Assembly (NCBI GenBank): GCA_902561075.1 | Contig: CACEOC010000004.1 | Span: forward strand, 1-59,742 | Reading direction: 5' to 3' | From: an uncultured Pelagibacteraceae bacterium | GTDB lineage: Bacteria; Pseudomonadota; Alphaproteobacteria; Pelagibacterales; Pelagibacteraceae | DNA: 59,742 nucleotides | In this document: in pieces, positions 15,648 through 25,300 of the stretch | Layout of the letters: the number at the start of each line of letters is the position of its first letter | Numbering within the stretch: position 1 is the first letter of the stretch | Notes under the pieces: model-generated | Database searches by the model: none | What the model saw: the letters and a program-made list of their open reading frames with translations, nothing else | Told to the model about the DNA's origin: nothing | Position numbers and translations under genes: made by a program

Positions 15648-16135
15648 GAGATGATATAAAAGATTTAGTCGCTGAAGCCTTAAGATTAAACAGTTCAATG
15701 AAAAAAGATAGGGCTAGATTAGCTGAGTTGAAAAGTATTATTCTTGCAGAGTCACAAGGTAGAAATGCATCTTTTAAAATATATACAGACGTAGGTGAGG
15801 CAAGATTTAATAAAAGAAAAGAAAAACTTACATACACTTTTGATGAAAGATATTTCCTAAATTTAGATGAGGAAACTCAAAAAAAAATGATTGATGATAA
15901 AATTGTAGATAAAGAAATATCCTATCATCTTAATTTTGAAAAATATGAAATATTAAAAAAATATCCAGATAATGATATAATTAAATCTTTAGTTAAAGAA
16001 CATTTTAAAGATTCATATTTTTCTTTAGCTTTCTATCCAATAAAAAATCAAAGTAATAAATTTAACACAAATCAAGAGAAAAATACAAAGAAAGAAAAAT
16101 CATTGGTCAATAAATTTAAAGATTTATTTAAATAA
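15644..16135 (+). CDS. Small helical protein, last gene of the ATPase/methyltransferase operon
   Basis: The 163-residue protein is not recognised. Residues 1-40 form a probable amphipathic helix (DLVAEALRLNSSMKKDRARL). Then come a short beta-like section (about 42-65), more helices, and a basic, lysine/asparagine-rich C-terminus. It overlaps the methyltransferase stop by the ATGA junction, so it belongs to the same transcript. A role as a structural or regulatory subunit of the system is inferred only from operon membership. It ends 5 bases before the right copy of the island repeat, so it is the last gene of the island. Confidence 0.65.
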   Translation: MRDDIKDLVAEALRLNSSMKKDRARLAELKSIILAESQGRNASFKIYTDVGEARFNKRKEKLTYTFDERYFLNLDEETQKKMIDDKIVDKEISYHLNFEKYEILKKYPDNDIIKSLVKEHFKDSYFSLAFYPIKNQSNKFNTNQEKNTKKEKSLVNKFKDLFK

Positions 16136-16140
16136 GAAAA

Positions 16141-16243
16141 AAATTTACTTATTCATCTTGTTCAATTATAAATATTGGCATAAACACTCATGAAAATAAC
16201 TCATGCCCTCGTGGTGAAATTGGTAGACACAAAGGACTTAAAA
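16141..16243 (+). repeat. Right copy of 103-bp direct repeat (putative attR)
   Basis: This is the partner of 4131-4233, differing at 16177, 16189, 16201 and 16202. It carries the active promoter region and the 5' half of the intact tRNA-Leu. Within it, TTGTTC (16158-16163) and CATAAA (16179-16184) are the best promoter candidates; the 15-base spacing is short, so the assignment is weak. The repeat ends in the anticodon loop, where the intact tRNA sequence continues. Confidence 0.85.
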
Positions 16244-16290
16244 TCCTTGCCCTTTTGGGAGTGCCAGTTCGAGTCTGGCCGAGGGCACCA
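16205..16290 (+). tRNA. tRNA-Leu (anticodon TAA)
   Basis: An 86-base class II tRNA. The acceptor GCCCTCG pairs with CGAGGGC, the D arm contains the usual GGTAGAC, and the anticodon loop reads CTTAAAA with TAA. A long variable arm is present, the T loop is GTTCGAGTC, and the encoded end is ACCA. It is the insertion target of the island: its first 39 bases are duplicated at 4195. nadK starts 6 bases downstream, so the tRNA and nadK may share a transcript. Confidence 0.95.
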
Positions 16291-16296
16291 CACTAA

Positions 16297-17067
16297 ATGA
16301 CAAAAACTCTAATTATTTCGGATAGCAATAAAAAATCACAAAAAATAAAATCAAAGATAATAAAGAAATTAAAGAATCATAATCCTAATAAAAAAAACCT
16401 TGTTATAGTTATTGGTGGTGATGGATTTATGCTTAAAACATTAAAAAAAAACATAAGTAATACAAAATTATTTTACGGTATAAATTCAGGTAATTATGGT
16501 TTTTTAATGAATAAATTTTCAGAAAAAAACTTTTTACATAATCTAGATAAATCAAAATTAATATCCATTTTTCCTCTTGAGATGCAGGTTAAATCAAAAA
16601 ATAAAGGTTTTAAAAAAACAATAGCTATAAATGAGATATCTGTATTAAGACAAAGCAGACAAGCTGCATCGCTTAGAATTAAATCTGGTAAAAAAATTGT
16701 TATCAAAAATTTAATGTCTGATGGTGTTCTCGTATCAACCCCTGCCGGAAGCACTGCATATAATTTATCTGTAAATGGTCCAATTTTGAGTTTGAATTCA
16801 AAAAAATTAACTATATCTCCGATTAGCGCATTTAGACCAAGACGGTGGAAAGGAAAAATAATTAGTGATAAAGCAGTAATTACTATTCAAAACCTTAATC
16901 CCATCAAAAGACCAATTAGTTCTGTAGCAGATAATGTAGAATTTAGAAACTCAACTAATATAAAGATTAAAACAAATAAAAAAATTAAGTTTAATTTACT
17001 TTATGACCCTAATAGAAGTTTGCAAAAAAAAATCAAACTTGAGCAATTAAGGGGTGAGGTTAAATAA
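16297..17067 (+). CDS. nadK: NAD kinase
   Basis: The 256-residue enzyme phosphorylates NAD to NADP, the only route to NADP. The diagnostic GGDG is at 40-43 (VIVIGGDGFMLKTL). The NAD-binding block SDGVLVSTPAGSTAYNLSVNGP is in the middle, and RPRRWKG lies in the C-terminal domain. The N-terminus is short compared with E. coli, as in other alphaproteobacteria. It lies immediately after tRNA-Leu and is convergent with tRNA-Thr. The cytoplasmic location and housekeeping role mark the return to core genome after the island. Confidence 0.93.
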   Translation: MTKTLIISDSNKKSQKIKSKIIKKLKNHNPNKKNLVIVIGGDGFMLKTLKKNISNTKLFYGINSGNYGFLMNKFSEKNFLHNLDKSKLISIFPLEMQVKSKNKGFKKTIAINEISVLRQSRQAASLRIKSGKKIVIKNLMSDGVLVSTPAGSTAYNLSVNGPILSLNSKKLTISPISAFRPRRWKGKIISDKAVITIQNLNPIKRPISSVADNVEFRNSTNIKIKTNKKIKFNLLYDPNRSLQKKIKLEQLRGEVK

Positions 17068-17143
17068 TGGTGCCCCCGCACGGACTCGAACCGCGGACCT
17101 ATTGATTACAAATCAATTGCTCTACCAGCTGAGCTACAAGGGC
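17068..17143 (-). tRNA. tRNA-Thr (anticodon TGT)
   Basis: A 76-base tRNA on the minus strand. Its acceptor GCCCTTG pairs with CGGGGGC using two G-T pairs, the D arm is AGCTCAGCTGGTAGAGC, the anticodon loop is TTTGTAA, the T loop GTTCGAG, and CCA is encoded. It is read opposite to nadK and abuts its stop. In E. coli a threonine tRNA belongs to the tyr-gly-thr-tufB cluster; here it is close by but inverted. Confidence 0.95.
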
Positions 17144-17180
17144 ACAACTGTTTTTTAATACTTATCTTAAGATTATCAAG

Positions 17181-17939
17181 TTATTTTTTTGAATTAGTTA
17201 TATAGTGAAATGCAATCGCTGCACTATTAGATATATTTAAACTGTCTATATTATTATTAGTCTCAATTTTCACGAAAAAATCAACGTACTTTTCAGTATG
17301 TTTTTTTAAACCGTATCCTTCAGAACCAAAAAGTATAATATTATTTCCTTTCCAATTAATTTTTGTAAGTTCTTTATTACTATTTGTATCAAACCCATAA
17401 ACCCAAAAATTTTTCTCTCTTAAAAATTTAATTGTTGTTTTTATATTAGATACAGAAAAAATATTCACATGTTCAAATCCACCGGAAGCAGCTTTATACA
17501 TCTGCTTACTATCCTTAGGATAATTTCTATCTTTTACAATCAAACCATCAATATCAAATAAAGAGGCACTTCTAATTATAGATCCTATATTTCGTGGATC
17601 AGTAACTCCATCTAAACAAGCAAATGTAATATTACTTTTATTGTGTATATATGATTTTAAATCTATTTGATTTAAATGCTCAACTTCTGCAACAAATCCT
17701 TGGTGAAGAATTTGATCTTTTCCAGTGTATTTGTCTAACTCTTTTTTTGTTTTAAAATAAACTTTTTGATCTTTTAAAAGATTTTTGTGAGGACTAGTTC
17801 TATGAATTGTTTTTTTACTTTCTTCAGTTAGGAAAACCCTCAAAACTTTCCTGTCTGGATTTTTTAATGCCTCAATTACTGGATGTTTGCCAACGATAAA
17901 AAATGAGGACTTATTTTGCAAATTTTCGCGTTTTTTCAT
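17181..17939 (-). CDS. rlmB: 23S rRNA (guanosine-2'-O-)-methyltransferase RlmB (TrmH family)
   Basis: The 252-residue SPOUT methyltransferase has an N-terminal substrate-binding domain (VGKHPVIEAL near residue 16). The catalytic domain shows the three TrmH motifs: DGVTDPRNIGSIIRSA, LFGSEGYGL, and the knot-forming SLNISNSAAIA. It would methylate the 2'-O of a conserved guanosine in 23S rRNA (G2251 in E. coli numbering), but other TrmH targets cannot be excluded from sequence. It is transcribed divergently from the tRNA-Tyr/tuf cluster. Confidence 0.88.
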   Translation of the reverse strand: MKKRENLQNKSSFFIVGKHPVIEALKNPDRKVLRVFLTEESKKTIHRTSPHKNLLKDQKVYFKTKKELDKYTGKDQILHQGFVAEVEHLNQIDLKSYIHNKSNITFACLDGVTDPRNIGSIIRSASLFDIDGLIVKDRNYPKDSKQMYKAASGGFEHVNIFSVSNIKTTIKFLREKNFWVYGFDTNSNKELTKINWKGNNIILFGSEGYGLKKHTEKYVDFFVKIETNNNIDSLNISNSAAIAFHYITNSKK

Positions 17940-17972
17940 GTATTTTTTCTAATTTTATCTTTATTTCTCGTA

Positions 17973-18000
17973 TTGCATTTATACAATAAAAATATATAAA
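17973..18000 (+). promoter_or_regulatory. Promoter of the tRNA-Tyr/tRNA-Gly/tuf transcript
   Basis: TTGCAT (17973-17978) and TATAAA (17995-18000) with a 16-base spacer lie 50 bases before tRNA-Tyr. No other good pair is seen before the tRNAs and tuf, so this probably drives the cluster. The short leader contains a GGGAGCTCTTCCC hairpin just before the tRNA. Confidence 0.6.
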
Positions 18001-18050
18001 ACCCATGTTGTTTAGGCTTTTTTAACAAGGGAGCTCTTCCCTGATAAAAG

Positions 18051-18138
<88 letters not shown>

Positions 18139-18173
18139 AAAAATCTTAACAACGGAGTGATTAACTTGGTTAA

Positions 18174-18247
18174 GCGGGTGTAGTTCAATGGTAGAACGCT
18201 AGCCTTCCAAGCTGGATGTAAGGGTTCGATTCCCTTTACCCGCTCCA
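18174..18247 (+). tRNA. tRNA-Gly (anticodon TCC)
   Basis: A 74-base tRNA with acceptor GCGGGTG/TACCCGC, D arm GTTCAATGGTAGAAC, anticodon loop CTTCCAA and T loop GTTCGATTC; TCCA ends the gene. It lies between tRNA-Tyr and tuf with short spacers, so it is probably processed from the tuf transcript. Confidence 0.95.
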
Positions 18248-18281
18248 AATATTAAAAAAAAAAAATGAGGTATATAAAGTA

Positions 18282-19472
18282 ATGTCAAAAGAAAAATTTA
18301 ACAGAAGTAAACCGCATTGTAACATCGGTACAATAGGCCATGTTGACCATGGTAAAACTACTTTAACAGCGGCAATAACAAAAATTCTTGCTGAAGCTGG
18401 AGGAGCTCAATTTGTTGCTTATGATCAAATAGATAAAGCACCTGAGGAAAAAGAAAGAGGAATTACGATTTCAACAGCGCATGTTGAATACGAAACTGAA
18501 AAAAGACATTACGCTCACGTTGACTGTCCTGGCCACGCTGACTATGTAAAAAATATGATCACTGGAGCTGCACAAATGGATGGAGCAATTCTTGTTGTTA
18601 ATGCTGCAGATGGTCCTATGCCTCAGACAAGAGAACATATTCTTCTAGCACGTCAAGTTGGTGTACCTGCTATCGTAGTATTTTTAAATAAAGTTGATCA
18701 AGTTGATGATAAAGAAATGATAGACCTTGTTGAAGAAGAAATAAGAGATTTATTAAATTCATATAAGTTTCCTGGTGATAAAACTCCAATTATCAAAGGA
18801 TCTGCATTAGCAGCAGTCGAGGGAAAAGATGAAGCTGTAGGAAAAAATGCAATTTTAGAACTAATGAAAGCTGTTGATGAACATATACCACAACCAGATA
18901 GACCAAAAGATAAACCTTTTTTAATGCCAGTTGAAGATGTTTTCTCAATATCTGGAAGGGGAACTGTTGTAACTGGAAGAGTAGAACAGGGAGTTGTAAA
19001 AACAGGTGAGGAAATAGAAATCGTTGGTATTAGAGATACTAAAAAATCTGTTTGTACAGGTGTAGAGATGTTTAGAAAGATACTAGACACCGGAGAAGCT
19101 GGAGACAACATTGGTGCATTACTAAGAGGTGTTGAAAGAACTGATGTTGAGAGGGGACAAGTTTTAGCTAAACCTGGATCTGTTACTCCTCATACAAAAT
19201 TTGAGGCTCAAGCATATGTTTTAAAAAAAGAGGAAGGTGGAAGACATACTCCTTTTTTCACAAAGTATAGACCTCAATTCTATTTTAGAACTACAGATGT
19301 GACCGGTGAAGTTGAATTACCATCAGGAACAGAAATGGTTATGCCGGGTGATGATGCAAAATTTACTGTAAAATTAATTACACCTATCGCGATGAGTGAG
19401 AAATTAAATTTTGCAATTCGTGAAGGTGGTAGAACAGTAGGAGCAGGAGTTGTAACTAAAATAATAGAGTAA
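18282..19472 (+). CDS. tuf: Elongation factor Tu
   Basis: The 396-residue GTPase carries aminoacyl-tRNA to the ribosome. The P-loop GHVDHGKT is at 19-26, then RGITI in switch I, DCPGH in switch II, and NKVD in the guanine pocket. Domains 2 and 3 follow at normal length. This is the only tuf in the window: it is joined to the tRNA cluster and secE-nusG, not to fusA. A GAGG ribosome site is 14 bases before the ATG. As in most bacteria it should be among the most highly expressed genes. Confidence 0.98.
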   Translation: MSKEKFNRSKPHCNIGTIGHVDHGKTTLTAAITKILAEAGGAQFVAYDQIDKAPEEKERGITISTAHVEYETEKRHYAHVDCPGHADYVKNMITGAAQMDGAILVVNAADGPMPQTREHILLARQVGVPAIVVFLNKVDQVDDKEMIDLVEEEIRDLLNSYKFPGDKTPIIKGSALAAVEGKDEAVGKNAILELMKAVDEHIPQPDRPKDKPFLMPVEDVFSISGRGTVVTGRVEQGVVKTGEEIEIVGIRDTKKSVCTGVEMFRKILDTGEAGDNIGALLRGVERTDVERGQVLAKPGSVTPHTKFEAQAYVLKKEEGGRHTPFFTKYRPQFYFRTTDVTGEVELPSGTEMVMPGDDAKFTVKLITPIAMSEKLNFAIREGGRTVGAGVVTKIIE

Positions 19473-19481
19473 ACTCCTTAT

Positions 19482-19557
19482 AGGAGTGTAGCTCAATTGG
19501 TAGAGCGCCGGTCTCCAAAACCGGAGGTTGGGGGTTCGATTCCCTCCGCTCCTGCCA
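19482..19557 (+). tRNA. tRNA-Trp (anticodon CCA)
   Basis: A 76-base tRNA with acceptor AGGAGTG pairing with CGCTCCT, anticodon loop CTCCAAA, T loop GTTCGATTC, and GCCA at the end. It sits between tuf and secE, a common bacterial arrangement, and is probably processed from the same message. Confidence 0.95.
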
Positions 19558-19575
19558 TATTAAAAAGAGAACAAT

Positions 19576-19767
19576 ATGAAAAACCCTTTAAAATTTTTTC
19601 AAGAGGTAAAACAAGAGGCTTTTAAAGTTACCTGGCCTACAAGCAAAGAAACAATCCAGGGTTCTCTTATGGTAGTTGCTATGGCAATAATAGCATCAAT
19701 TTTCTTTTTATTAATTGATCAAATTTTTAAGTTTTTTCTAGATATTATTTTAAAGGTAAGTTTTTAA
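19576..19767 (+). CDS. secE: Preprotein translocase subunit SecE
   Basis: A 63-residue single-span form of SecE, the clamp subunit that holds SecY in the SecYEG translocon. The family block FFQEVKQEAFKVTWPTSKET precedes one hydrophobic helix (about 31-58). Most alphaproteobacteria have this short form, without the two extra spans of E. coli SecE. The last A of its stop codon is the first base of the nusG ATG (TAATG). Confidence 0.93.
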   Translation: MKNPLKFFQEVKQEAFKVTWPTSKETIQGSLMVVAMAIIASIFFLLIDQIFKFFLDIILKVSF

Positions 19768-20297
19768 TGAAAAATTGGTACATAGTTCAGTCTTACTCTA
19801 GTTTTGAGAATAAAGTAGCTCAACTAATAAAGGAGGAAGCAGAAAAAGCTAAAATCACTGAAAAATTTGAGGAAATTATTGTTCCTACTCATGATGTTAC
19901 AGAAGTTAAAAGAGGTAAAAGAGTTCAGAGAAAAAAAAAGTATTTTCCTGGCTATGTGTTAATTAAAAGTGAAATGGATGATAACATATATCATATGATT
20001 AAAAACATTAAAAAGGTGAGTGGTTTTCTTGGTTCAAGGGGTACACCTGTACCTGTTTCTGATAAAGAAATTGAAAAAATTTTAGGTCAAATTAAGGATG
20101 GAGTAGCGCAACCAAAATCAAGTGTTGATTATAATGTTGGAGAAAAAGTTCAAGTCATAGATGGTCCTTTTGCATCTTTTACAGGTTTGGTAGAAGACAT
20201 TGACGAGGTTAAGTCAAGACTAAAAGTTTCAGTGTTAATATTTGGAAGACCGACACCTGTAGATTTAGATTATAATCAAGTGGAGAAATTAAGTTAA
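19767..20297 (+). CDS. nusG: Transcription termination/antitermination factor NusG
   Basis: The 176-residue NusG binds the RNA polymerase clamp and couples it to ribosomes or Rho. The N-terminal domain opens with [12 protein letters not shown] and contains [13 protein letters not shown]. The C-terminal KOW domain has [17 protein letters not shown]. It lies between secE and rplK with one-base overlaps on both sides, as in nearly all bacteria. Confidence 0.96.
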   Translation: MKNWYIVQSYSSFENKVAQLIKEEAEKAKITEKFEEIIVPTHDVTEVKRGKRVQRKKKYFPGYVLIKSEMDDNIYHMIKNIKKVSGFLGSRGTPVPVSDKEIEKILGQIKDGVAQPKSSVDYNVGEKVQVIDGPFASFTGLVEDIDEVKSRLKVSVLIFGRPTPVDLDYNQVEKLS

Positions 20298-20725
20298 TGG
20301 CAAAAAAAGAAATATCAGGATATGTAAAGCTTCAAATAAATGGCGGTCAAGCAAATCCAGCACCCCCAGTTGGACCTGCTCTAGGACAAAGAGGTATAAA
20401 TATTATGGAATTTTGTAAAGCTTTTAATGAAAAGACAAAATCGTTTATGGGTAAACCTGTACCTGTAATTATAACAGTTTATAAAGATAAAAAATTTGAT
20501 TTTGTAATTAAATCACCTCCAGCAAGTCATTTTATAAAAGAGGCAGTTAAACTTAAAAGTGGATCTAGCGAGCCAGGTAGAAATATTGTTGCCTCAATAT
20601 CTAAAAAACAAATTGAAGAAATAGCAAAAAAGAAAATGTCAGATTTGAATGCCCACGACATTGAGGAGGCATCTAAAATTATAGCAGGATCTGCAAGATC
20701 AATGGGTATAGAGGTAAAAGAGTAA
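20297..20725 (+). CDS. rplK: 50S ribosomal protein L11
   Basis: A 142-residue L11, part of the GTPase-associated centre on 23S rRNA. The proline-rich [20 protein letters not shown] segment, which contacts translation factors, is at about residues 20-39. The C-terminal RNA-binding domain ends with [12 protein letters not shown]. It overlaps nusG and rplA by one base each. Confidence 0.97.
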   Translation: MAKKEISGYVKLQINGGQANPAPPVGPALGQRGINIMEFCKAFNEKTKSFMGKPVPVIITVYKDKKFDFVIKSPPASHFIKEAVKLKSGSSEPGRNIVASISKKQIEEIAKKKMSDLNAHDIEEASKIIAGSARSMGIEVKE

Positions 20726-21411
20726 TGAGTTCAAAAAGATATAATAAAATGATAGCTGATAAAAACCAATATCCTGAGACATTTTCTAAATTAATTTCAG
20801 AAATCAAAAAAAATTGTACTGCAAAATTTGATGAGTCAATAGATTTAAGTTTTCAAATTGTAAACAAACAAAAGAAAAATGAAATAAATATTAGGACATC
20901 TGTAAATCTACCAAGTGGAACGGGTAAAAATATTAAAATTGCAGTGGTATGCGATGAAGATAAACAAAAATCTGCTAAAGATGCTGGTGCAGAGATTGTT
21001 GGTGGTGATGACTTAATAGAAAAAATTAAATCTGGAGAATTAAATTTTGAAAAACTTATCTGCACTACATCTATGATGTCGAAATTGTCAAAATTAGGTA
21101 AAGTTTTAGGTCCAAAAGGTTTAATGCCAAATCCCAAATTAGGAACTGTCAGTGATGATGTAGCAACTGCAGTTAAAAATGCGAAGTCTGGTCAAGCAGA
21201 AATTAGAAATGATAAAGATGGAAATATAGGTGTAAGTATTGGAAAAAAATCTTTTAGTGATGATAAACTTTTAAAAAACTTTAATGCAATACTGGATACA
21301 TTAGAAAAAGAAAAATCAAATTATAATGTTAAAGGAAATCTTATAAAAAGTAGCTTCATTACTTCATCCATGGGAAAGTCTTTTAAAATTAAACTTGATA
21401 AGAGTATATAA
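20725..21411 (+). CDS. rplA: 50S ribosomal protein L1
   Basis: A 228-residue L1 of the mobile stalk near the E site. The signature GPKGLMPNPKLGTV is at about residues 130-143 and the C-terminus has typical TSSMGKSFKI. In many bacteria L1 represses the rplK-rplA message; no mimic of its binding site was identified here. It follows rplK with a one-base overlap. Confidence 0.97.
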   Translation: MSSKRYNKMIADKNQYPETFSKLISEIKKNCTAKFDESIDLSFQIVNKQKKNEINIRTSVNLPSGTGKNIKIAVVCDEDKQKSAKDAGAEIVGGDDLIEKIKSGELNFEKLICTTSMMSKLSKLGKVLGPKGLMPNPKLGTVSDDVATAVKNAKSGQAEIRNDKDGNIGVSIGKKSFSDDKLLKNFNAILDTLEKEKSNYNVKGNLIKSSFITSSMGKSFKIKLDKSI

Positions 21412-21415
21412 ATTT

Positions 21416-21925
21416 ATGATGAGCAAAGAAAAAAAACAAGTTTATATAAACGAAATGAAAACTACTTTTGATAAATCAGAAGCGGTGATTGTTGCTCACT
21501 ACCAAGGTTTAACAGTTTCGCAATTAGACGAATTAAGAGCTAAAATGAGAGAACATGGAATTCAATTTAAAATTACAAAAAATAGAATAACCAAACTTGC
21601 TCTTGAACAAACTAGGTGTAAAGATTTATCTAACTTATTTAAAGGACCAACAGCGGTTGCACTTTCTCAGGATGCAATAACCTCGGCAAAGATACTTACA
21701 AAATTCTCTAAAGATAATGAAAAACTAAAAATTTTAGGTGGAATCATGGGTAATGACATTTTGGATGTTGCAGGAGTCCAAAATGTGGCTACATTACCTA
21801 CTTTAGATGAAGCAAGAGCCAAAATAGTAGGAATTTTGCGATCTCCAGCACAAAAAATAGCAAGTATTTTACTTGCACCAGCCTCAAAAATCGCTATTTT
21901 AGCGCTCGAAAAATCAAAAAAATAA
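21416..21925 (+). CDS. rplJ: 50S ribosomal protein L10
   Basis: A 169-residue L10 that anchors the L7/L12 dimers. The start of the family is recognisable as KKQVYINEMKTTFDKSEAVIVAHYQGLTV and the C-terminal helix that binds L12 ends IASILLAPASKIAILALEK. I prefer the ATG at 21416 (or 21419), because the longer in-frame start at 21395 lies inside rplA. Confidence 0.95.
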   Translation: MMSKEKKQVYINEMKTTFDKSEAVIVAHYQGLTVSQLDELRAKMREHGIQFKITKNRITKLALEQTRCKDLSNLFKGPTAVALSQDAITSAKILTKFSKDNEKLKILGGIMGNDILDVAGVQNVATLPTLDEARAKIVGILRSPAQKIASILLAPASKIAILALEKSKK

Positions 21926-21941
21926 CCTAGGGCAAATTTAA

Positions 21942-22310
21942 ATGGCAGACTTAAATAAAATTATAGATGAACTATCAAGTTTAACAGTTGTAGAAGCAGC
22001 TGAGTTATCAAAACAATTAGAGGAAAAATGGGGCGTTACTGCAGCAGCAGCTGTGGCAGCTGCACCAGCAGGAGCAGCAGCAGCACCAGCAGAAGAAAAA
22101 GATGAATTTACAATTGTTCTTGCAGCAGCAGGCGATAAAAAAATAAATGTTATTAAAGAAGTAAGAGCAGTCACTTCGTTAGGTCTAAAAGAAGCAAAAG
22201 ATTTAGTAGAGGGCGCACCTAAAGAAGTAAAATCAGGCGTTAAAAAGCAAGAAGCTGAGGAAATTAAGAAAAAATTAGAAGCAGCTGGCGCTAAAGTTGA
22301 ACTTAAATAA
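21942..22310 (+). CDS. rplL: 50S ribosomal protein L7/L12
   Basis: A 122-residue L7/L12 stalk protein. The N-terminal dimerisation helices ([19 protein letters not shown]) are followed by an alanine/proline hinge (about 36-54). The conserved factor-binding domain includes [21 protein letters not shown]. It is 16 bases after rplJ and followed by a hairpin before rpoB. Confidence 0.97.
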   Translation: MADLNKIIDELSSLTVVEAAELSKQLEEKWGVTAAAAVAAAPAGAAAAPAEEKDEFTIVLAAAGDKKINVIKEVRAVTSLGLKEAKDLVEGAPKEVKSGVKKQEAEEIKKKLEAAGAKVELK

Positions 22311-22326
22311 ATAAAAAAAAAAAATT

Positions 22327-22347
22327 GGTTTATTTTTTTAATAAACC
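22327..22347 (+). terminator. rplL-rpoB hairpin, possible attenuator
   Basis: GGTTTATT (22327-22334) and AATAAACC (22340-22347) form a perfect 8-bp stem with a five-T loop, 17 bases after rplL and 11 before rpoB. Few Ts follow, so it may only reduce read-through. A partial terminator at this position is known from E. coli, where it lowers polymerase relative to ribosomal-protein output. Confidence 0.5.
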
Positions 22348-22357
22348 TTTAGACTAG

Positions 22358-25300
22358 ATGCAATTATCTTTTACTGAAAAAAAAAATATAAGAAAAAACT
22401 TTGGCAAACTAAAGGAAAGCCTTTCAATTCCGAATTTGATTGAGGTTCAAAAGAACTCTTATAAAGAATTAACAGATAACAATCAACAAACAGAAGCCCA
22501 TTTAATAAAAGGGTTTGATAGAGTTTTCAAAAGTATTTTTCCTATAGATGATTTAAATGACAAGGCATCATTAGAGTATGTTTCTTATAGGTTAGAAAAA
22601 CCAAAATTTGATGTTGAAGAATGTATTGCAAGAGGATTAACTTATTCTGCTGCACTTAAATGTACTTTAAGATTGGTTGTATTTGATATAGATCAAGAAA
22701 ATAATACAAAAGATATCCTTTCAGCTAAAGAGCAAGAAGTTTACATGGGTGAAGTCCCAATGATGACTAATAGTGGAACTTTTATAACAAATGGTGTTCA
22801 AAGAGTTGTGGTTAATCAGATGCATAGATCACCGGGAGTTTTTTTTGATCATGACAACGGAAAATCTCACGCGAGTGGAAAATTATTATTTAATTGTAGA
22901 GTTATACCAAATAGAGGTTCTTGGCTAGATTTTGAATTTGACGTTAAAGATTTATTATATTTCAGAATTGATAGAAAAAAAAAATTACTTGTAACAACTT
23001 TGTTGCAAGCTTTAGGTTATTCAAAAGACGAAATTGTAAATGAATTTTATGATAAAGAGATATGTTCATTCAATAAATCTAATAATAAGTGGAAAACAAA
23101 ATTTGATCCAGAAAACTATAAGTCTAAAAATTTTTCTGAAGAAGTAATAGATGCGAAATCAAATAAGGTTGTTTTTAAAAGTGGAGAAAAAATAAATTAT
23201 TTACAAGCAAAAAAATCCTATAATGACGGTTTAAAAGAAATATATGTTTCAAATGATTATTTAAAAGGAAAATATTTACATAAAGAAATAAAAGTTGGGG
23301 AAGATGTTTTTAAAATAGGCACTGAAATAAATGAGACTATAATTGAAAAATTAATTGAGAGTAAAATTGAAACAATAACAATTTCAAAAACAAATAATAT
23401 AAATAAAGGTCCATATATATTACAAACTATTTTTAATGATAAAAATGAAAATAAAAATGATTCAATAAGTGAAATTTATAAAGTTTTAAGACCTGGAGAA
23501 CCACCAACAATAGAGGTTGCAAACCAAATATTTACCAATCTTTTTTTTAGTTCAGAAAGATATGATCTATCCGACGTTGGTAGAGTTAAAATGAATTCAA
23601 GACTAGAATTGAATTGTTCAGATAAAATAACTATTTTAAGAAATGATGACATATTATCAATAATTAAAAAAATGCTCGACTTAAGAGACGGCAAAGATGA
23701 AGTCGATGATATTGACCATTTAGGTAACAGAAGAGTTAGATCTGTTGGAGAACTTGTTGAAAACCAGGCTCGAATAGGCGTGTATCGTATGGAAAGAGCT
23801 ATTAAAGAAAAAATGACTACTTTAGATGTAGAGTCTGCAATGCCTCAGGATTTAATTAATGCAAAACCTTTAACGATTTCTCTAAAAGATTTTTTTGCTA
23901 CGTCTCAATTATCGCAATTTATGGATCAAACTAATCCACTTTCTGAAATTACTCATAAAAGAAGAGTATCAGCATTGGGTCCTGGGGGGCTAACTAGAGA
24001 AAGAGCTGGATTTGAAGTTCGTGACGTCCATCCAACTCACTATGGAAGAATTTGTCCAATAGAGACTCCTGAAGGTCCAAATATTGGCTTAATAAATAGT
24101 TTATCGACTTATTCTAAAATAAACAAATATGGTTTCATCGAAAGTCCATATAAAAAAGTTAACAATGGAGTGGTACAAGATAAAATAGAGTATTTATCCG
24201 CAATGGATGAAACGAAGTTCACTATCGCTCAAGCAAACTCATTAATAGATAAAAATGGTAAGTTTGTTGAGGAACTAGTCTCTTGTAGAGAAAATTTAGA
24301 TTTTATTTTAGCCAAGCCAGAAAATATTGATTATATAGATGTTTCACCAAAACAGCTAGTTTCAGTTGCAGCATCATTAATCCCTTTTTTAGAAAATGAT
24401 GATGCTAACCGAGCTTTAATGGGGTCAAATATGATGAGACAAGCAGTGCCACTTTTAAAACCAGAGGCTCCTCTAGTTGGCACCGGAATAGAAAGCGATG
24501 TTGCATTAGATTCTGGAGTAACTATAGTAGCTAAAAGATCTGGTATAGTCGATAAAATTGATGGCAAAAGAATTGTTATTAAAGCCTCAGATGACAAAGA
24601 TTATTCAAAATCAGGTGTTGATATTTATAATTTGCAAAAATTTAAAAGATCAAATCAAAATACATGTATTAACCAAAAACCTTTAGTAAGAGTAGGCGAT
24701 AAAGTAAAACCAGGTGATATAATTGCAGATGGTCCTTCAACAAAGATAGGTGAACTAGCATTAGGCAAAAATGTTACAGTAGCCTTTATGCCTTGGCAAG
24801 GATACAACTTTGAAGACTCTATTCTGATATCAGAGAGATGTGTTACTGATGATGTATTTACGTCAATTCATATTGAAGAATATGAAGTGATGGCAAGAGA
24901 TACAAAACTAGGTGAAGAAGATATAACAAGAGATATTCCAAATGTTAATGAGGAAGCGTTAAAAAATTTAGATGAATCAGGCATAGTATATATTGGAGCA
25001 GAAGTAAAACCAGGTGATATATTGGTTGGAAAAGTTACTCCTAAAGGTGATTCAGCATCTGGCGCGGAGGAAAAACTATTAAGATCAATTTTTGGAGAAA
25101 AAGCCATTGATGTAACCGACACATCTTTAAAGATGCCAAGTGGAAGTGGCGGTATTGTGGTTGATGTCAGAGTTTTTAATAGGCATGGTATTGAAAAAGA
25201 TGAAAGATCTATAACAATTGAAAGATCAGAAATTGATAGTGTTCAACAAGATAAAATTGTTGAAGAGGAAATCCTTCAAAGGAGTATAAAACAAAGAGCT

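Larger units (their letters stand above)
4234..16243. mobile_element. 12-kb genomic island inserted at tRNA-Leu(UAA)
   Basis: The interval between the two repeat ends behaves like an integrated element. It is bounded by a duplicated tRNA 5' half and contains accessory genes: membrane proteins, small DNA-binding proteins, a phage-regulator-like gene, an ATPase/methyltransferase operon. The rightmost gene ends only 5 bases before the repeat. In this layout the element supplies a new promoter and 5' half that rebuild the tRNA on the right, while the original 5' half is left stranded on the left. No integrase, transposase or excisionase was found, so the island is either immobile now, mobilised in trans, or has lost those genes. 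The element boundary is inferred from the repeats. Confidence 0.62.

Noticed and set aside
11165..16135. BREX, DISARM or a classical type I/III restriction system
   Set aside because: No PglZ, helicase, HsdS/HsdR, Mod/Res or PLD nuclease gene was recognised; only a GHKL ATPase and a single methyltransferase.
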